Shown here: positions 1 through 7,119 of the stretch, in pieces | How the letters are laid out: every line of letters starts with the position of its first letter | Numbering within the stretch: position 1 is the first letter of the stretch | NCBI GenBank assembly: GCA_004102805.1 | Contig: SCEG01000015.1 | Location: 1-57,511 of the forward strand | Origin: Muribaculaceae bacterium Isolate-002 (NCI) | Lineage (GTDB): Bacteria; Bacteroidota; Bacteroidia; Bacteroidales; Muribaculaceae | Length of the DNA: 57,511 bases | Direction: 5' to 3' | The notes under the pieces: generated by a model | Told to the model about the DNA's origin: nothing | What the model saw: only the letters and a program-made list of their open reading frames with translations | Database searches by the model: none | Position numbers and translations under genes: made by a program

Positions 1-342
1 GTTTCTACCGCACCCGCTTTCAGATTGAGTTCGGCATACGCGATGCCAAACAGTTTACAGGACTCCAATCGCAACAGACACGCGACAAAGACCGGCTTGA
101 CTTCGCATTCAATCTTTCCTTCACTGCGCTCAATGTCTGCAAGGAGGTCATAAGGAAAGATTATCCGAGTCTTTCGTTAGCACAGTTCAAACGGCTTATG
201 TTTGAATCTTATCTCGCCTCAACAATTATTTCGACTTGCGGAAAATCTCCGCATATCAAAATAATTCAGAAAATAAATCATCGGTTGACTCAGTTAGCGG
301 CTTAGCCTAGGATGAACAACCTCAAATTTTACCGAATCATTG
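1..342 (+). mobile_element. IS4-type insertion sequence, 3' end (left window edge)
   Basis: This is the terminal 342 bp of an insertion sequence. The same sequence occurs in inverted orientation at 57170-57511; I saw no difference between the two. Identity stops sharply after base 342, which marks the outer IS end. The other IS end is outside the window, so the terminal inverted repeats and target duplication cannot be checked. The family call comes from the transposase signature in the coding part. Confidence 0.85.
3..305 (+). CDS. IS4-family transposase, C-terminal part
   Basis: About 100 codons of a transposase run in from the left edge and stop at TAG 303-305. Near the start is FYRTRFQIEFGIRDAK, which fits the IS4-family Y-(2)-R-(3)-E-(6)-K signature carrying the last acidic residue of the DDE catalytic triad. 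The rest is an alpha-helical C-terminal tail ending LTQLAA. The two upstream aspartates lie outside the window, so activity cannot be judged. The gene is cut by the window edge, not visibly broken. The mirror copy is at 57207-57509. Confidence 0.85.
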   Translation, partial: FYRTRFQIEFGIRDAKQFTGLQSQQTRDKDRLDFAFNLSFTALNVCKEVIRKDYPSLSLAQFKRLMFESYLASTIISTCGKSPHIKIIQKINHRLTQLAA

Positions 343-467
343 TTACAAAGCGGTGGCATGGTTAAGATAGTGACACATTGTTGATACAATTTAATTACTA
401 ATTTCTCCGTGTGGCAACTTTTTTCTACTTTTACCGCCGGAAAGGCAACAGAATTTCCTCCGAAATA

Positions 468-890
468 ATGCAACGACTTTTTAAAGAAGATATACCGGCA
501 GATATGGCCGTCAAAGGAAATGTTATAATATCATTCAAAGATGACGAGGTGTGTGACGCTTTGCGCAAGTGTCTGCATGACGACGGCTACGGAGTGTATA
601 TTTGCAAGACTTTTGAAGAGTTTATGGAACTCGAGCATGTTGATGTGATGTGCATCGTTGTTGATGTCACTCCGGGGCATGCGTCGACGTTTCACGCGAT
701 AGAGATAATCAAACAGACGCCGGTCGGCATGCATATACCGATACTTGTGGTGGCCGATGTGACATCGACCGGACATGTGGTGCGTGCGCTTAATGCCGGA
801 GCCACCGACTATATTCTGCAGCCTTATTCCAACAAGGAGTTTCTGCAGCGGTTGGCGAAGCTTTCGGAATCGGGCAGGCGCCCGGCGTAG
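468..890 (+). CDS. Stand-alone response-regulator receiver-like protein (degenerate)
   Basis: The protein is about 140 residues with a receiver (CheY-like) fold pattern and no output domain. Counting from ATG 468, the acidic pair is D25/D26, the probable phospho-acceptor is D66 in CIVVDV, and the last strand is ATDYILQPY. The conserved Lys before that Pro is Gln (Q118), and the usual Thr/Ser after the fourth strand is Ala (A96). The switch residues are therefore missing although the phospho-acceptor Asp is kept. A GTG at 411 and an ATG at 504 are alternative starts; the receiver fold begins near residue 17, so 468 or 504 fit best. It lies just inside the left IS and has no linked kinase. The role is unknown; it could act as a protein-protein adaptor. 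Confidence 0.7.
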   Translation: MQRLFKEDIPADMAVKGNVIISFKDDEVCDALRKCLHDDGYGVYICKTFEEFMELEHVDVMCIVVDVTPGHASTFHAIEIIKQTPVGMHIPILVVADVTSTGHVVRALNAGATDYILQPYSNKEFLQRLAKLSESGRRPA

Positions 891-1223
891 TCTAATTTAT
901 ACCGGATTCACTTTTTTGAGTCAGCAGGCAGGATGCACAATGTGCATTCTGCCTGTTTCGGTTTTTTGCCGTTAGCATAGTTTCTTTGCGATTTTGGCGG
1001 CGGCAGGGACGGGGGCGTCTCGCCTCCGGGAATTGACCGGTTCGGTTAATGACGGGGATGAGCCTGCGGATCTGCGGGGTATTCACGGGGGCGAGACGCC
1101 CCCGCCCCGGCTGCCGCCCGTCCCTGCTGTTGATCGGGAGGGGATGTAAAAATAAGACGCGGCCGCTTTTTGGCGGCCGCGTCGGGTGGTATTTCTGTTT
1201 GTTGAAATTGCTGTCGGGGGAGA
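891..1223. other. Intergenic region with two-hairpin REP-like repeat
   Basis: No gene is visible here. A T-rich stretch follows the receiver gene. A copy of the REP-like unit seen also at 5030-5120 and 24518-24605 lies at about 1020-1110; its strong hairpin is GGGGGCGAGACGCCCCC at about 1087-1103. A related partial hairpin sits at 1011-1030. The terminator of the inositol-phosphate synthase gene lies at its right end. Confidence 0.6.
1147..1183 (-). terminator. Rho-independent terminator of the inositol-phosphate synthase gene
   Basis: Arms at 1156-1166 and 1173-1183 form a perfect 11-bp GC-rich stem with a 6-nt loop. On the minus strand the stem is followed by TTATTTTTA. It lies 40 bp downstream of the stop codon of the minus-strand gene at 1224-2558. 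Confidence 0.85.
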
Positions 1224-2558
1224 TTAGTCGATTGTTTCGTCGGCTTTGTAGCCACCCATTTCGCGGATTGCGTTTTTGAGCACGATATACTGCTGGAAGA
1301 GGTGGTTGACGGGCACTTCGTTTTTGGTGTAGTCGTGCATGGGGCTCTTGAGGAAGAAGCTGAGGAAGCGCTGTATGCCGTAGCGTCCGGCACGGGCAGC
1401 GAGGTCGCTCAGGAGCACGAGGTCAAGGCAGAGGGGAGCGGCGAGGATTGAGTCGCGGCAGAGGAAGTTGATCTTGATCTGCATGGGGTAGCCCATCCAG
1501 CCGAAGATGTCGATGTTGTCCCAGCCTTCTTTGTTGTCGTTGCGCGGGGGATAGTAGTTGATGCGCACTTTGTGGTAGTATCCGTCGTGGTCGTTGCCGC
1601 AACCGCCGCAGTTCTGGCCGTAGAGGTCGGGTTGCTCTTCGGGCACGAGGATTGACTCGAGGGTTGAGAGCTTAGAAACTTCTTTGGTGCGGAAGTTGGC
1701 GGGCTCGTCAAGCACGAGGCCGTCGCGGTTGCCGAGGATGTTGGTCGAGAACCAGCCGGCGAGACCGAGGCAGCGGGTGCCGATGATGGGTGCGAAGCCT
1801 GATTTTACGAGGGTCTGACCGGTTTTGAAGTCTTTACCTGCGATGGGCATTTTGGTTTTTTCGGCGAGTTCCCACATAGCGGGGATGTCGACGGTGGTGT
1901 TGGGAGCGCCCATTATGAAGGGGGCGCCTTCAGAGAGAGCTGCGTAGGCGTAGCACATCGAGGGTGCGATGTTTTCGCAGTCGTTGGCTTTCATTGCGGC
2001 CTCGAGGTCGGCGAGAGTGTAGTGGATTTTCTCGTTGACGGGAACGTAAACTTCTGTTGAAGCGGCCCAGAGAACTACAACGCGGTCAACGCCGGTGTTG
2101 GCTTTGAAGTCGCGGATGTCCTGACGGAGCTGTTCGGTCATGTCCCAGCGGTCTTTGCAGGTCTTTACGTTGTTGCCGTCGAGGCGTTTTGCGTAGTTGT
2201 GGTCGAAAGCTGCGGGCATGGGCACGATTTTCTCGAGCTCATCTTTTACGGGGTTGATATCTTTTTCTTTGAGAACTTCGCATTTGATAGCTGATTCGTA
2301 GGCGTTGTCGGGATAAACGTCCCATGCGCCGAACACGATGTCGTCAAGTTTTGCGATAGAGACGATTTCGTCGTATTTGAGATATTTTTTGTCAGCGCCT
2401 TCACCGACACGCATTTTGTCGTATTGTGTCATTGAGCCGACCGGTTTTGCCAGGCCTTTGCGGGCCATAAGTACGCCGGTCATGAAAGTTGAACTAACGG
2501 CACCGAGGCCGACAACCAAAACGCCGAGTTTGCCTTCGGCTTTTTTTACATTACTCAT
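1224..2558 (-). CDS. ino1: Inositol-3-phosphate synthase
   Basis: Converts D-glucose 6-phosphate to 1D-myo-inositol 3-phosphate using NAD as an internal redox cofactor, in the cytoplasm. At 444 residues it has the length of bacterial/archaeal-type enzymes. The N-terminus has a Rossmann nucleotide-binding loop (VLVVGLGAVSSTF, about residues 13-25). The centre has the catalytic-domain stretch around GAPNTTVDIPAMWELAEKT and the Lys-rich GKDFKTGQTLVKS, which matches the family core. In gut Bacteroidetes this enzyme feeds inositol-lipid synthesis. No phosphatidylinositol-phosphate synthase gene is next to it here, so that use is an inference. It is monocistronic, with its own terminator and a long AT-rich upstream region. 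Confidence 0.93.
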   Translation of the reverse strand: MSNVKKAEGKLGVLVVGLGAVSSTFMTGVLMARKGLAKPVGSMTQYDKMRVGEGADKKYLKYDEIVSIAKLDDIVFGAWDVYPDNAYESAIKCEVLKEKDINPVKDELEKIVPMPAAFDHNYAKRLDGNNVKTCKDRWDMTEQLRQDIRDFKANTGVDRVVVLWAASTEVYVPVNEKIHYTLADLEAAMKANDCENIAPSMCYAYAALSEGAPFIMGAPNTTVDIPAMWELAEKTKMPIAGKDFKTGQTLVKSGFAPIIGTRCLGLAGWFSTNILGNRDGLVLDEPANFRTKEVSKLSTLESILVPEEQPDLYGQNCGGCGNDHDGYYHKVRINYYPPRNDNKEGWDNIDIFGWMGYPMQIKINFLCRDSILAAPLCLDLVLLSDLAARAGRYGIQRFLSFFLKSPMHDYTKNEVPVNHLFQQYIVLKNAIREMGGYKADETID

Positions 2559-2831
2559 CTTAGTTATTAATGAATGGTTAAATATTTTTCTATGTTATAG
2601 ATATTTCGCAATTGACTGGATTGGAAAATTGCGTGTAAAAGTACGTATTGTTTTTTAAAAGTAAAATTTTTTAAGGTAAAAAATATGTAACTATTTGTTA
2701 ATAGTATATAAATGATGGGTTGTATGGTGAATATAGGTTAAAATAGGTGGTGTTTATGGTGTATTGTGCTAATATAGATTAATTATGCTTTGTAGCGTAA
2801 TTGCATAATAATGTGAACGCGACCGACATTC
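2559..2831. other. AT-rich upstream region of the inositol-phosphate synthase gene
   Basis: About 270 bp without coding potential, very A/T-rich. It must hold the promoter of the minus-strand synthase gene. A weak -7-like TACTTTTA is present on the minus strand at 2636-2643 without a clear -33 partner. A MITE-like repeat starts at its right side. Confidence 0.4.
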
Positions 2832-2910
2832 AGGGAGTGTTTGGATTAATTTGAAGTTTTTATTCTCATTCTCTTGAATTGTTAATACGGTTTAAATTCA
2901 AACACTCTTT
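2832..2910 (-). repeat. MITE-like palindromic element, copy A
   Basis: About 79 bp bounded by the inverted ends AGGGAGTGTTTGGATT and TTTAAATTCAAACACTCTTT. It belongs to the family also found at 3586-3675, 9360-9450, 33856-33924 and 40846-41043. The internal part contains TTGAAGTTTTTATTCTC and GTTAATACGG as in the other copies. Its inner end abuts the stop codon of the cytidylate-kinase-like gene, whose TGA is at 2910-2912. It is inverted relative to copy B on the other side of that gene. Confidence 0.75.
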
Positions 2911-3575
2911 CAGAGGCTGATTTGCAGCTGCGGAAAGCGCAGTTTGACGTAGTGGGCTACGATGCGTGCGATATTGTCGGTGGAGAGCAGCGATGTGTCG
3001 AAGCAGAGGTCGTAGGAAGAGGCGTCGCCCCAGCGCTTGTCGGTGTAGAAGTTGTAGTAGCCTGCACGCAGACGGTTGGTGCGCTGGCGGAGTTTGTCGG
3101 CTTTTTCGCGAGAGTCGATGTCGCCGCGTGCGATAATACGGTCGATGCAGCATTCGGCGGGAGCATGCACGAACAGGTTGATGGTGAGCGGGTTGTCGCG
3201 AAGCACGTAGTCGGCGGAGCGTCCGACGATGACGCATGGGCCTGTGGCGGCGAGGCGCCGGATCACGTCGGCCTGGGTCTCGTAGATTGAATCGCCTGAT
3301 ATGGAGGTGGGATGCTGATACCATGACATGTTGCTGAAACCCATTGAGAATGAGAATGTGGAGCTGAGGAAGCGGGGGAAGCGCTCGTCGTTGCTTTCGA
3401 CAAATTCCTGCGAGAGGCCGGCTCCGGAGGCCGCGCGGCTGAGGAGCTCTTTGTCGTAGTAGGCTATGCCGAGCAGGTCGGCGATTTTGCGTCCGAGTTC
3501 ACGGCCTCCGCTGCCAAACTGGCGTCCGATGGTGATTACGAGATGTTGCGGGGTTTCGGTAGTAGGGTTGTCCAT
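2910..3575 (-). CDS. Cytidylate kinase-like family protein
   Basis: The protein is 221 residues and looks like a P-loop nucleotide kinase of the cytidylate-kinase-like family common in Bacteroidetes. Residues about 12-28 (LVITIGRQFGSGGRELG) form the phosphate-binding loop. YYDKELL follows, as in cytidylate kinases. CVIVGRSADYVLRD (about 112-125) and the Arg-rich lid segment REKADKLRQRTNRLRAGYY are typical. The true substrate is uncertain, because this subfamily is distinct from the Cmk that normally supplies CDP. The start ATG 3575 gives a standard N-terminus. The gene is alone, flanked on both sides by inverted copies of the MITE-like element (A and B). Confidence 0.85.
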   Translation of the reverse strand: MDNPTTETPQHLVITIGRQFGSGGRELGRKIADLLGIAYYDKELLSRAASGAGLSQEFVESNDERFPRFLSSTFSFSMGFSNMSWYQHPTSISGDSIYETQADVIRRLAATGPCVIVGRSADYVLRDNPLTINLFVHAPAECCIDRIIARGDIDSREKADKLRQRTNRLRAGYYNFYTDKRWGDASSYDLCFDTSLLSTDNIARIVAHYVKLRFPQLQISL

Positions 3576-3585
3576 GGCTGTTGCT

Positions 3586-3675
3586 TAGAGTATGTTTAGT
3601 TTTAACCGTATTGACAATTAAAGAGAACGGGAGTTAAGCTTCAAATTAATTTGATTTATATCCAAACACTCTCTT
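3586..3675 (+). repeat. MITE-like palindromic element, copy B
   Basis: About 90 bp with degenerate left end AGAGTATGTTTAGTTTTAACC and well preserved right end ATCCAAACACTCTCTT. It lies 11 bp upstream of the start codon of the cytidylate-kinase-like gene and is inverted relative to copy A at 2832-2910. It keeps AAATTAATTTGATTTAT next to its right end. That matches the outer part of the long copy E, as expected if the centre was lost by deletion between ATTAA repeats. Confidence 0.75.
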
Positions 3676-3793
3676 ATTTGTCAACGAATATAGATAAAAA
3701 AAATAATTATGCCAAAATGTTGTCAAATAATCTTGCCCTGTGCGGTATAAAATGATAAAATCTGTGGGGCGAGGATATTCCCGATAAATTGAT

Positions 3794-3801
3794 TATATTT
3801 G
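3794..3801 (+). promoter_or_regulatory. -7 box upstream of purN
   Basis: TATATTTG fits the Bacteroidetes TAnnTTTG consensus and lies 67 bp before the chosen purN start. No clear -33 TTTG is visible at the expected distance. Confidence 0.55.
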
Positions 3802-3867
3802 TATTTTTGACTGATGAAGCGGTGGTGTCTGACGCCGGCCGGCTTTGAAATATTAAACTACAGGAAT

Positions 3868-4467
3868 ATGAATCGAATGGCGATATTTGCGTCGGGCGCC
3901 GGCTCGAATGCTGAAAATATTATAAGGTATTTCAATTCACGTGACATAGGGTGGAAAGTAGCCGTAGTGGTTTGCAACAGGCCGGGTGCCGGTGTGATTG
4001 AGCGGGCTGCGCGTCATGATGTGCCAGTCGAGCTGATGCCGAAGGCTGATTTCAATGATCCGGAGAAGTTGCTCGGTGTGATGGACAGCTATGGTGTCGA
4101 CGCCGTCGTGCTGGCGGGGTTTCTGCTTATGATACCGACGTTTCTGATATCACGCTATCAGGGGCGTATTATAAATATACATCCGTCATTGCTGCCCAAG
4201 TATGGCGGCCGCGGCATGTATGGCCGTCATGTGCATGAGGCTGTGGTGGCGGCCGGCGAGCGGGAGAGCGGAATTACGATTCATCTTGTCAATGAGGAGT
4301 GTGACGGTGGCCGTGTGCTGTTTCGCGCTGCTACGGAGGTGTCGTCCGACGACACTCCGGAAGATGTTGAGGCGAAAATCCATTCGCTCGAACGCCGCTA
4401 TTATCCGGCAGTAGTGGCATCGACGCTGACTGCTCGTCCGCTCGATGATTTTCTAGCCGACGATTGA
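3868..4467 (+). CDS. purN: Phosphoribosylglycinamide formyltransferase PurN
   Basis: Transfers the formyl group of 10-formyltetrahydrofolate to GAR, the third step of purine synthesis, in the cytoplasm. The N-terminal phosphate-binding loop is FASGAGSNAENI. The catalytic segment is IINIHPSLLPKYGG, with the family Asn and His. The catalytic Asp is in EECDGG, after GITIHLVN. From ATG 3868 the protein is about 199 residues, the usual length. An ATG at 3814 in the same frame would add 18 residues not typical of the family. All three catalytic residues are present. The gene is monocistronic and followed by the SRP RNA gene. Confidence 0.95.
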   Translation: MNRMAIFASGAGSNAENIIRYFNSRDIGWKVAVVVCNRPGAGVIERAARHDVPVELMPKADFNDPEKLLGVMDSYGVDAVVLAGFLLMIPTFLISRYQGRIINIHPSLLPKYGGRGMYGRHVHEAVVAAGERESGITIHLVNEECDGGRVLFRAATEVSSDDTPEDVEAKIHSLERRYYPAVVASTLTARPLDDFLADD

Positions 4468-4529
4468 CTGTGGTTCAGTTGTTTGTCGTGTTTCTGCAGA
4501 GGATTTGGGATAAAAAAATTGTTAGAAAG

Positions 4530-4560
4530 TTGGTGGAATTGAAAATTAGTTGTAATTTTG
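4530..4560 (+). promoter_or_regulatory. Promoter of the SRP RNA gene
   Basis: The -7 box TAATTTTG is at 4553-4560 and a -33-like TTGG is at 4530-4533, about 19 bp upstream. The predicted transcription start falls at the first base of the RNA at about 4566. This is one of the clearest promoters in the window. Confidence 0.75.
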
Positions 4561-4565
4561 TGGCC

Positions 4566-4663
4566 GGGTAAGTCCTACACGGCATGCTCCCCCTGAACTC
4601 CGCCAGGTCTTGATCGAAGCAACGGTAGGGCGGTTGTAGCGGCGCGATGTAGTAAGCTTGCCC
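4566..4663 (+). ncRNA. ffs: Small signal recognition particle RNA (4.5S type)
   Basis: About 98 nt. The 5' GGGTAAG pairs with 3' CTTGCCC, closing a long hairpin. The conserved apical part is CCAGGTCTTGATCGAAGCAACGG, corresponding to the Ffh-binding helix 8; the segments GTCCTACACGGCATGCTCC and TTGTAGCGGCGCGATGTAG are those of Bacteroidetes SRP RNAs. It pairs with Ffh to target nascent membrane and secreted proteins. The apical loop differs from the classical GGAA tetraloop of enterobacteria. Exact ends are inferred from the closing helix and promoter spacing. Confidence 0.85.
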
Positions 4664-4697
4664 ATTTTTTAGTCACATAGTTTTGCTATATATAGCT

Positions 4698-4728
4698 CCG
4701 CCCCGGTTTTGCCGGGGCGGTTTGTTTT
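4698..4728 (+). terminator. Rho-independent terminator after the SRP RNA
   Basis: Arms CCGCCCCGG (4698-4706) and CCGGGGCGG (4712-4720) form a perfect 9-bp stem with a short loop, followed by TTTGTTTT. It lies 35 bp after the RNA. Confidence 0.85.
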
Positions 4729-5248
4729 ATATGTCGGCTGGAAGGCCGGGTTGAAATAAGTTATAAGGGGAGATATCTGACTTAAGTCAGGATGTGAGCC
4801 TATGTAGGTGGAACTACAAGGTGGTGTAAATCGGCGTCCTTCGGAAGCCTCTGTTTTTGTTTGCTTGGTAGCCCCGCAAGCCTCGCCGGGCTCGGCGTGC
4901 GGGGTTACGCATAATCGGCGTCCTTCGGAAGCCTTTGGGATGGTGGTCGTGGGGGGGGGAAGTAGCTTTGTTGTATGCCACGGTACGCCCTTCCCGGGCT
5001 TTGGTAGTGTGGATTGTTGCCGGGGTCTGCGCCCGCTCCGCGGTCAGCGAAGCACGGTTAATCACGGCAAGAGCCTGCGGCTCTTTGAGTTACTCACGGG
5101 AGCGAGACGCCCCCGCCCCTGCTTCCGCTCATAACCTTCTGTTTTTTCTGTGCGGTTGTTTAATCCGTGCATTGACAGTCGGATACTGTATCAATTTGCT
5201 CTTTATATCAATTGAGAGCGAGTGGGGATGTGGAGGGTTGGGTTGGGG
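4729..5248. other. Gene-free repeat region
   Basis: About 520 bp without a convincing gene. It holds two copies of the short motif CGGCGTCCTTCGGAAGCC (4831-4848 and 4917-4934). A complete copy of the two-hairpin REP-like unit lies at about 5030-5120, with GAGCCTGCGGCTC and GCGAGACGCCCCC. Open frames across it are G/T-rich and made of repeat sequence, so I do not call them. Confidence 0.55.
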
Positions 5249-5929
5249 TCAGTCGGTTGTGTCGGTTGTGTCGTGGAGTGTGGGGGTGTTGTTGCCGGGG
5301 TTGTCGGGGCTGTGGGTTGTTGTTGCGGGGAGGGATGCTGCGGTGTGTTTGTTGTAGGCGCGCACGCCGACACTTTCGAAGAATGATGTTACGGCAAATG
5401 TTATCATTGAGATGCCGGTGAGGAGTGCTACTGTGGTCTGATTTTCAGGGGTGCGCAGCGACGGGAGGAAGAACAGGACTCCGGAGATTGCGATTATGGC
5501 TACGGGGAAGATGTAGGTCCAGAGGTCGAATGTGACGGGGCGGAGTCCGCGCAACATCATGTAGATGTGGTAGATGCCGCCTACGAGTATGAATATTGCG
5601 AAGATGTAGATTAGCGGGGTGCGGAATGTCTCGGGTGTGAAGCACATCATTGCTCCGAGAACGACGGCTGCGATTGATACGGTCCAGCTGACGAAGCGTG
5701 ACCATACGGTTGGCCGGTGTTCTTTTTTGCCTGTCTCGGGGTTGTATTTCTCTTTTTTGTTTTCGGTGAGGAAGAGTGTGAAGATGTTTATAACGCCGGG
5801 TATTATGAAGGCGATGCCGGTGAAGAATACGAGGGCGTGGATGAAATCGGGCCGGCGGCATGCTGCGATGAAGAGTATGCCGATGCCGAGAATGATTAGG
5901 TTGATGAGTGTAAAACCGCTACGCTTCAT
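5249..5929 (-). CDS. DUF308-like (HdeD-type) multi-pass membrane protein
   Basis: About 226 residues with six hydrophobic segments, such as LINLIILGIGILFIAAC near the start, then ALVFFTGIAFIIPGVINIF, WTVSIAAVVLGAMM, IYIFAIFILVGGIYHIYMML, IFPVAIIAISGVLFFL and VALLTGISMITFAVTSFF. The arrangement of short paired helices around a repeated Gly-rich unit resembles HdeD/DUF308 proteins. That assignment is by pattern only. ATG 5929 is chosen because translation from an upstream ATG would add 31 residues that overlap asparaginase. The C-terminal tail is Thr/Asp/Pro-rich and soluble. It follows ansA by about 55 bp on the same strand and may share its transcript. Function unknown. Confidence 0.7.
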   Translation of the reverse strand: MKRSGFTLINLIILGIGILFIAACRRPDFIHALVFFTGIAFIIPGVINIFTLFLTENKKEKYNPETGKKEHRPTVWSRFVSWTVSIAAVVLGAMMCFTPETFRTPLIYIFAIFILVGGIYHIYMMLRGLRPVTFDLWTYIFPVAIIAISGVLFFLPSLRTPENQTTVALLTGISMITFAVTSFFESVGVRAYNKHTAASLPATTTHSPDNPGNNTPTLHDTTDTTD

Positions 5930-5984
5930 AATGTCAAAATAATTTAAGTAATTAGAAATCAGTATTGTTTGTCGGGCCAGACAC

Positions 5985-7037
5985 TTAGGGATGTCGGACG
6001 GCTGATTGAGATGACATCTCACCGCAGATTGGGATTGTCATTTCGCGGGCTACGGTGTCGGTGTCGCAAGAGCGGGCGAGGAGGTGCATCAGTTTGGTGA
6101 TGGCTGCCTCGGATGTGATGTCGGCGCCGGATATGGCTCCGGCTTCAAGAAGGCGGTTGCCGGAGTAATATCGTTTGGTGTGTACACCGCCGGCAATGCA
6201 TTGTGTGACGTTTACGATGATTTTGCCACGGTCGACGGCAGCGCGTATGGCGTCGTAGAACCATTGTGTGGTCGGTGCGTTTCCGGCGCCGTAGGTGCGG
6301 AGCACTATCGCTTTAATGCCGGGCGTGGCGAGCTGGTGGCGCAGAGATGAGTCGGAGATGCCGGGGAATAGGTCGATGAACATCACTGAAGTGTCCATTG
6401 CGGTGAATACTTCGAGCGGCCTGTGGAAGTCTGGACGCCGCAGCACGTCGTGGTTGTAGTTGATGCCGAGTCCGATCTGGGCGAGAGGGGGGTAGTTGTA
6501 GCTTTTGAAGGCGTTGAAGTTGTCGGCGCTCTTTTTTGTTGCCCGGTTTCCCCGCCAGAGGTAGTTTTCGAAAAGTATGGCGACTTCGCGTATCATGGGG
6601 CCGTTGTCGACGGGGTCGACAGCGGCGGCAATCTGGAGGGCGGTGATGAGGTTTTCCTCACCGTCGGTGCGCACTTCGCCGATCGGGAGCTGTGAGCCGG
6701 TGATTATGACGGGTTTGTCGAGGTTTCGCAGCATGAAGGAGAGAGCCGAGGCTGTGTAGGCCATTGTGTCGGTGCCGTGGAGCACGACAAAACCGTCGAA
6801 TTCGTTGTAGTGCTTTTCGATCTGCGATGCGATGTCGGCCCAGTTGGAGGGCTTCATGTCGGAGGAGTCGATCGGCGGGTCGAACTGTATATGCTCAATG
6901 AAGTAGTCGAGCATTTTTATTTTGGGGACGTTGTCAATCAGGTGGTTGAAGTCGAAGGGGCGCAGCGATTTTGTCGCTGCGTCCTCTATCATGCCTATAG
7001 TGCCGCCTGTGTATAATATTAAAATGCGAGGCTTCAT
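5985..7037 (-). CDS. ansA: Type I (cytoplasmic) L-asparaginase
   Basis: Hydrolyses L-asparagine to aspartate and ammonia. The two active-site motifs are LYTGGTIGM near residue 8-16, with the nucleophilic Thr, and VLHGTDTMAYTASAL near residue 85-99. TGSQLP and RTDGEENLITAL follow as in AnsA. There is no signal peptide, so the enzyme is cytoplasmic. ATG 7037 is preferred over an upstream ATG six codons earlier, because the conserved N-terminus begins MKPRILILYTGG. The upstream 35 bp are an AATTATGAATT repeat. It sits between metG and the DUF308-like gene on the same strand. asnA, which makes asparagine, is 5 kb away. Confidence 0.93.
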   Translation of the reverse strand: MKPRILILYTGGTIGMIEDAATKSLRPFDFNHLIDNVPKIKMLDYFIEHIQFDPPIDSSDMKPSNWADIASQIEKHYNEFDGFVVLHGTDTMAYTASALSFMLRNLDKPVIITGSQLPIGEVRTDGEENLITALQIAAAVDPVDNGPMIREVAILFENYLWRGNRATKKSADNFNAFKSYNYPPLAQIGLGINYNHDVLRRPDFHRPLEVFTAMDTSVMFIDLFPGISDSSLRHQLATPGIKAIVLRTYGAGNAPTTQWFYDAIRAAVDRGKIIVNVTQCIAGGVHTKRYYSGNRLLEAGAISGADITSEAAITKLMHLLARSCDTDTVAREMTIPICGEMSSQSAVRHP

Positions 7038-7040
7038 TGT

Positions 7041-7074
7041 CAATTCATAATTCATAATTCACAATTCATAATTG
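7041..7074. repeat. AATTATGAATT tandem repeat upstream of ansA
   Basis: Three to four tandem units of AATTCATAATTC fill the space just before the ansA start codon. A related tract is at 18516-18544, just upstream of the RecD-like helicase gene. Function unknown; it may affect leader structure. Confidence 0.6.
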
Positions 7075-7119
7075 TCGGATTATGGTTTGGCTGTCAGCAG
7101 AACTGTTACCGGTCGGCTG

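Noticed and set aside
4808..5134. Open frame of 108 codons on the plus strand
   Set aside because: It translates two kinds of dispersed repeat, has skewed composition and no start signal or family match.
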